A stretch of 64,000 nucleotides of DNA, from contig NC_134018.1 in the NCBI RefSeq assembly GCF_040712315.1, forward strand, positions 42,657,335 to 42,721,334. The letters are read 5' to 3'. Positions 60,501 to 64,000 of the stretch are shown one piece after another. The first letter of the stretch is position 1, and the number at the start of each line of letters is the position of its first letter. Made by a program: the position numbers and the translations under genes. The notes below the pieces were generated by a model. The model made no database searches, had not been told where the DNA came from, and was given only the letters and a program-made list of their open reading frames with translations. Source of the stretch: Castanea sativa. Lineage: Eukaryota; Streptophyta; Magnoliopsida; Fagales; Fagaceae.

Positions 60501-63500
60501 AAGGGGCAACCGAATATAAAGAATGTTGCCAAATCTAAATTTCACAGATTTGGCACTAAATACACTCAATAGAATTTTTAATTTTAATATTGAGCTTTAA
60601 TAGGATTTGATTATGGTTAGGAACTAGGGTTTGGTTTGAATTTAGTTCTACTATTAAAACGCTGTAAATTAAACATGACTAACAATAATTGTATTAATGA
60701 ACGCAAGGGGTTAAAAGATTTTTTTTTTTACAAAATATTTCAAAATGCACCGCGCATCGCGCGGGATTTCAGCTAGTTGTAAATTAAGTGGCTAGGTGAG
60801 CTTCTATGTGTGCAAGTTGAGAGAGAGGGAAAGAGAGAATTTTAGTATTCTCTCCTAATAATAAGGTAATTTCAAAAAATAGAAAAAAAATATATTTGTA
60901 AAGATGTTGTGGGAGTTTAGGTAGAAGAATTGGAAAGATGTTACCTGGAGCAGCATAACCAATTGATCCCTTTATCCCAATTGTACTAGTTTGCTTTCTA
61001 GAAGAATCATCAGTAATTGGGAGGAGTCTTGCTAAACCAAAATCGCTTACATGAGCAACCATGTCATTATCAAGAAGAACATTGCTTGGCTTCAAGTCAC
61101 AATGAATTATTGGTTGCATAGAATGGTTGTGAAGATAATCCATTGCAAAAGCCACATCAATTGCAATATTTAGTCTTTGAAGAAGGCTCAAGTTCCTTGA
61201 TTGATTTTCATTGGCAAGCTCTGGATGCAGCCAAATATCTAAGCTCCCATTTGTCATGAATTCAAAGACTAGAGCTTTGAATTGATTCCCACTGTAATCC
61301 ATGCTAGAGCAACATGTTAATATCTTAACAAGATTCCGATGCCGAATATTTCGTAATGCATTGCATTCAGCCATGAAACTTTTGGAAGCTCCCTTGTGTT
61401 GAAGGTTAAGGACCTTTATAGCAACTATCCTTTCTTCCGGATCAAGAGCTCCTTTATATACAGAGCCAAAACTGCCGGATCCAATTAAATTATTTGGAGA
61501 AAATCCACTAGTTGCTTGGTAGAGTTCTTTGTAAGAAACATTTGGTAGAAGGTCTTTTGTTGAAACCATAGAAGATGGTTTCTTTCTTGATCTTTTTATC
61601 CAATAAAGAACAAAAATGGATGAAAACAAAAAGAAAAATAGAACAACGGAAATAATTGCAATTGCTATTTTGAATCCAATGGACTTTCTTGGTTTCATGG
61701 CATTTATAGGGCATTTTGGCAACTGCAATTTCGGTATACCACCACAGAGTTTAGCATTACCAATCAATAATATCACACTTGTGTTTCCGAAAACACCTTC
61801 AGTAGGTACCTCACCCTCAAAATTATTGAATGAAAGATTCAATTTTTCTAAAAGAGGAAGCTTCTCTAAACCCTTTGGAATGGATCCTGATAGGTTATTT
61901 TGAGAAAAATCTAGTCGTTGAATACTTTTCAAAGAAGCCATAGATGATGGTATGGCTCCTTCAAAAGAATTCCCTTCAAGGTATAAGAGTTCCAACGTCG
62001 AACAATTTCCTATAGATGCAGGAATTTCACCAGAAAAATTATTGTTAGATATATCCAGTTCGATAATATGTTTCAGATTGCCTACTTCAAAAGGTAGTGT
62101 GCTAGTGAATGAGTTGTGAGATAAATTGAGGTGTAGTAGTTGAAGGGCAGAAGGACCAATAAGCTGCTGGGGTATGGATCCGTTAAGGTTATTTTGTGAG
62201 ATGTCCAAGAGTTGCAAATTTTGGCAGTTTACTATACTTGGAGGTACGGTTCCCTCAAATCTATTTTCTTGTAGGTCGAGTTGGAACAACCGAGTAAGGT
62301 TGCCTATGAAGGTTGGTATTTCTCCAGACAATCTGTTGCCACCTAATTCCAATAGTTGCATCTTTCGAAACCCCCCAAAACTAGTAGGAATGACACCTGT
62401 GAAATGATTATTTCCCATGCCCAAGATATATAAATTGACGAGATTCTTTAATGATGCAGGAATAGTTCCAGATATTTCATTGCCTCCTAAATATAATGTA
62501 GTGAGTTGGGTTGACAAGTTGGATACAGAATCGGACAGAACACCTCCAAATTGATTATGACTTAAATCCAACGCGCTAAGTTTACTACAGTTTCTTAAAG
62601 ATGTTAAGAAACGGAAATCCCATCTTAGAAAATTGTTACCCAAACTTAGCCAATTAAGATCCAACAAATTACCCAAATTATTTGAAACTGGTCCTAGAAA
62701 ATTGTTCTCACTTAAATCAATAGATTGAAGTTGAGTTGCATTGCATAATGAAGTAGGGAGTGGCCCAGAGAACTCATTTGTACCAAAATAGAGAAATCGG
62801 AGATCAGGAAGAGTGAGGCCTATGTTGGCTGGAAGTGTGCCACTAAGTTGGTTATCTGAAACCGAAATGAGTTGGAGAGATGACACATTGTAAAGAGAGG
62901 AAGGGATCGTACCTGACAATTTATTACTCAAAATTGTGAATGCAAATAAGCCTTGTAATTGGCCTATGGAATTTGGAATATTTCCCACCAAATTATTAAC
63001 CTCAACATCAAAATGTGAGAGCATTGAAAGATTTCCTAGAGAAGATGGGATCTCTCCTTCCAAATTGTTTCCAGGAAGCCAAAGCAGTTCCAGTTTCGTT
63101 AAAGAGCCTAGCTCCACAGGAATCTTCCCTTTAAGCTTATTATCACCAAGTTGTATGAACCAGAGATTGGAGCAGTTGGACAAGATGGTTGGTATTCCCC
63201 CCTCTAACGTGTTATTGTTAAGAGAGAGTTGTTGCAGTCGGAACAAATGACTGACTTCTTGTGGAATTTTGCCAAAGAAGCTGTTACTTTGGAGGTTGAT
63301 GAACCCAAGAAAGCTGAGGTTTCCAATATAAGGTGATATGGATCCACGTAAGCCATGGCTCTGTAGGTCCAAGGCTGTGACTCTTTGGTGCCGACGGCCG
63401 CAAGTGATTCCATGCCAGTTGCAAAAGTGCATAGAGTCATTCCATGAGCTCAAAATGTTATATGGATCATGATCTACAGATTCTTTGAATTTGAGCAAAG

Positions 63501-63639
63501 CCAAACGATCAGTCTCGTTTGTTAGAGTAGTGGCAGTAATGGAGGGTTGCAAACAGAGGAGACTGCTTGTGGAGAAGAGAAGAATCACACGAAGGTTCAT
63601 TAAACGAAATGCGTAAAAATTGGTTTGGTGAAGCATCAT
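57537..63639 (-). CDS. LRR receptor-like kinase, non-RD, LRR-XII (EFR/Xa21-like) type; gene B
   Basis: Two exons, 60945-63639 and 57537-58012, give 1056 residues. The donor is CCAG|GTAACA, the acceptor TTGTAG|AGTATGG, phase 1. I take the first in-frame ATG at 63639; a second at 63600 (MNLRVILLF) also starts a signal peptide. Order: signal peptide, LRRNT (NETDRLALLKF at ~41-51, SSWNDSMHFCNW), about 22 LRRs, cap (CGGIPKLQLPKC), TM at ~650-675, kinase from ~700. Kinase motifs: GSGSFG (~720), VAIKVL Lys, IIHCDLKPSN (HCD, so non-RD), SDFGLARLL, then YGMGGK and C-lobe. No stop or frameshift was found. Known relatives (EFR, FLS2, Xa21) are plasma-membrane receptors that bind bacterial peptides and signal through co-receptors; the ligand here is unknown. 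The intron is 2.9 kb and holds a Helitron. Length and motifs are usual for the family. Confidence 0.92.
58831..60776 (+). mobile_element. non-autonomous Helitron in the intron of gene B
   Basis: The 5' end reads TCAATATATATATAAAAGCAG with AGAGACCTCATGC following. The 3' end has a GC-rich hairpin (CCGCGC-ATC-GCGCGG near 60750-60764), a short spacer and CTAG. The bases outside are A at 58830 and T at 60777, the AT target expected for Helitrons, with no duplication. It is 1946 bp, without a Rep/helicase gene. I see no certain captured exon in it. It lies wholly inside the intron. Confidence 0.85.
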
Positions 63640-64000
63640 TTGGTTTGGAAAATCAGGGAAGCTAGTGAAATATTTGGTGTCAGGCAACCAAGTGGAGTGT
63701 TCGACTTTTATGTCAAAACCATTTGTGGCAATATCAATCGTTTATTAAGATAGAAATGATATGAGGAGACTTGACCTTAAGTCTTCCATTCTTTCTACTT
63801 ATTTTATTTTTCCTTTTTCTCTTCCTGATTTAATCAATCATCTACATCAAATTTCTCAAAAGATTTTTTTTGAGAAATTCAGTGTGTAAACAGAAAGTAG
63901 CTGTAAGCATGTAACATCACCCTGAAACTTGAATATCTCACGTAAACGTCAAACATGGTGTAAAATTATCTTGATCCATACATTGGATGTGGAAAAAGGC
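63640..64000. other. upstream region of gene B
   Basis: AT-rich promoter side of gene B. TTGACC at 63767-63772 (plus strand) and TTGACG on the minus strand near 63947 resemble W-box cores, but such short words are expected by chance. No TATA box could be assigned. Confidence 0.35.

Noticed and set aside
61616..61903. Plus-strand ORF inside gene B
   Set aside because: Antisense shadow of the LRR and TM coding sequence. The same applies to 62174-62407 and 62936-63250.

Overview
The window is plant nuclear DNA from a dicot, probably a woody one. It is AT-rich, rich in homopolymers and microsatellites, its genes are split by introns, and most of it is transposable elements layered into each other. 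The host genes are two tandem plant-type LRR receptor kinases. A Fagales/Fagaceae origin is my guess from the style of the SINE, Helitron and LTR families. No RNA gene, CRISPR array or prokaryotic operon was seen.

Layout. 1-3637 is non-coding and holds a 1.1-kb foldback palindrome (1360-2455) bracketed by a second inverted pair. 3638-14940 is a complete Ty3/Gypsy element of the Tat type on the minus strand. It has 731-bp LTRs, a TATAT target duplication, a gag-pol frame with several stops, an antisense three-exon gene (4931-7555, plus strand) and a 153-bp tandem array between the two convergent genes. 17366-27905 is a 10.5-kb Mutator-like element (MULE) with a perfect 9-bp target duplication, long inverted ends built of palindromes, a decayed MURA transposase, and captured fragments of three host genes: a plastid sigma factor, a glyoxylate/succinic-semialdehyde reductase and ClpC. 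28249-29081 holds a SINE and a truncated LTR-element remnant.

29553-48569 is LRR receptor kinase gene A (minus strand), now a pseudogene. Its last exon is split by a Copia element (29642-35058). Its intron holds a gag-protease LTR element without polymerase (35587-44259), whose 3' LTR carries a nested hAT-like element (43532-44130). Its first exon is split by a solo LTR (46204-47557) and has lost most LRRs. 49167-56418 is a non-autonomous Copia element with a broken gag and an intact extra ORF resembling the 'putative plant transposon protein' family. 57537-63639 is gene B, an apparently intact two-exon non-RD LRR receptor kinase of the LRR-XII (EFR/Xa21-like) type, with a Helitron in its intron (58831-60776).

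Only gene B looks like a working host gene. It would encode a plasma-membrane immune-type receptor. Gene A is its decayed tandem paralogue, and the layering of insertions in A gives a partial order of events. All readings were made by eye; family names rest on recognised motifs, not on searches.
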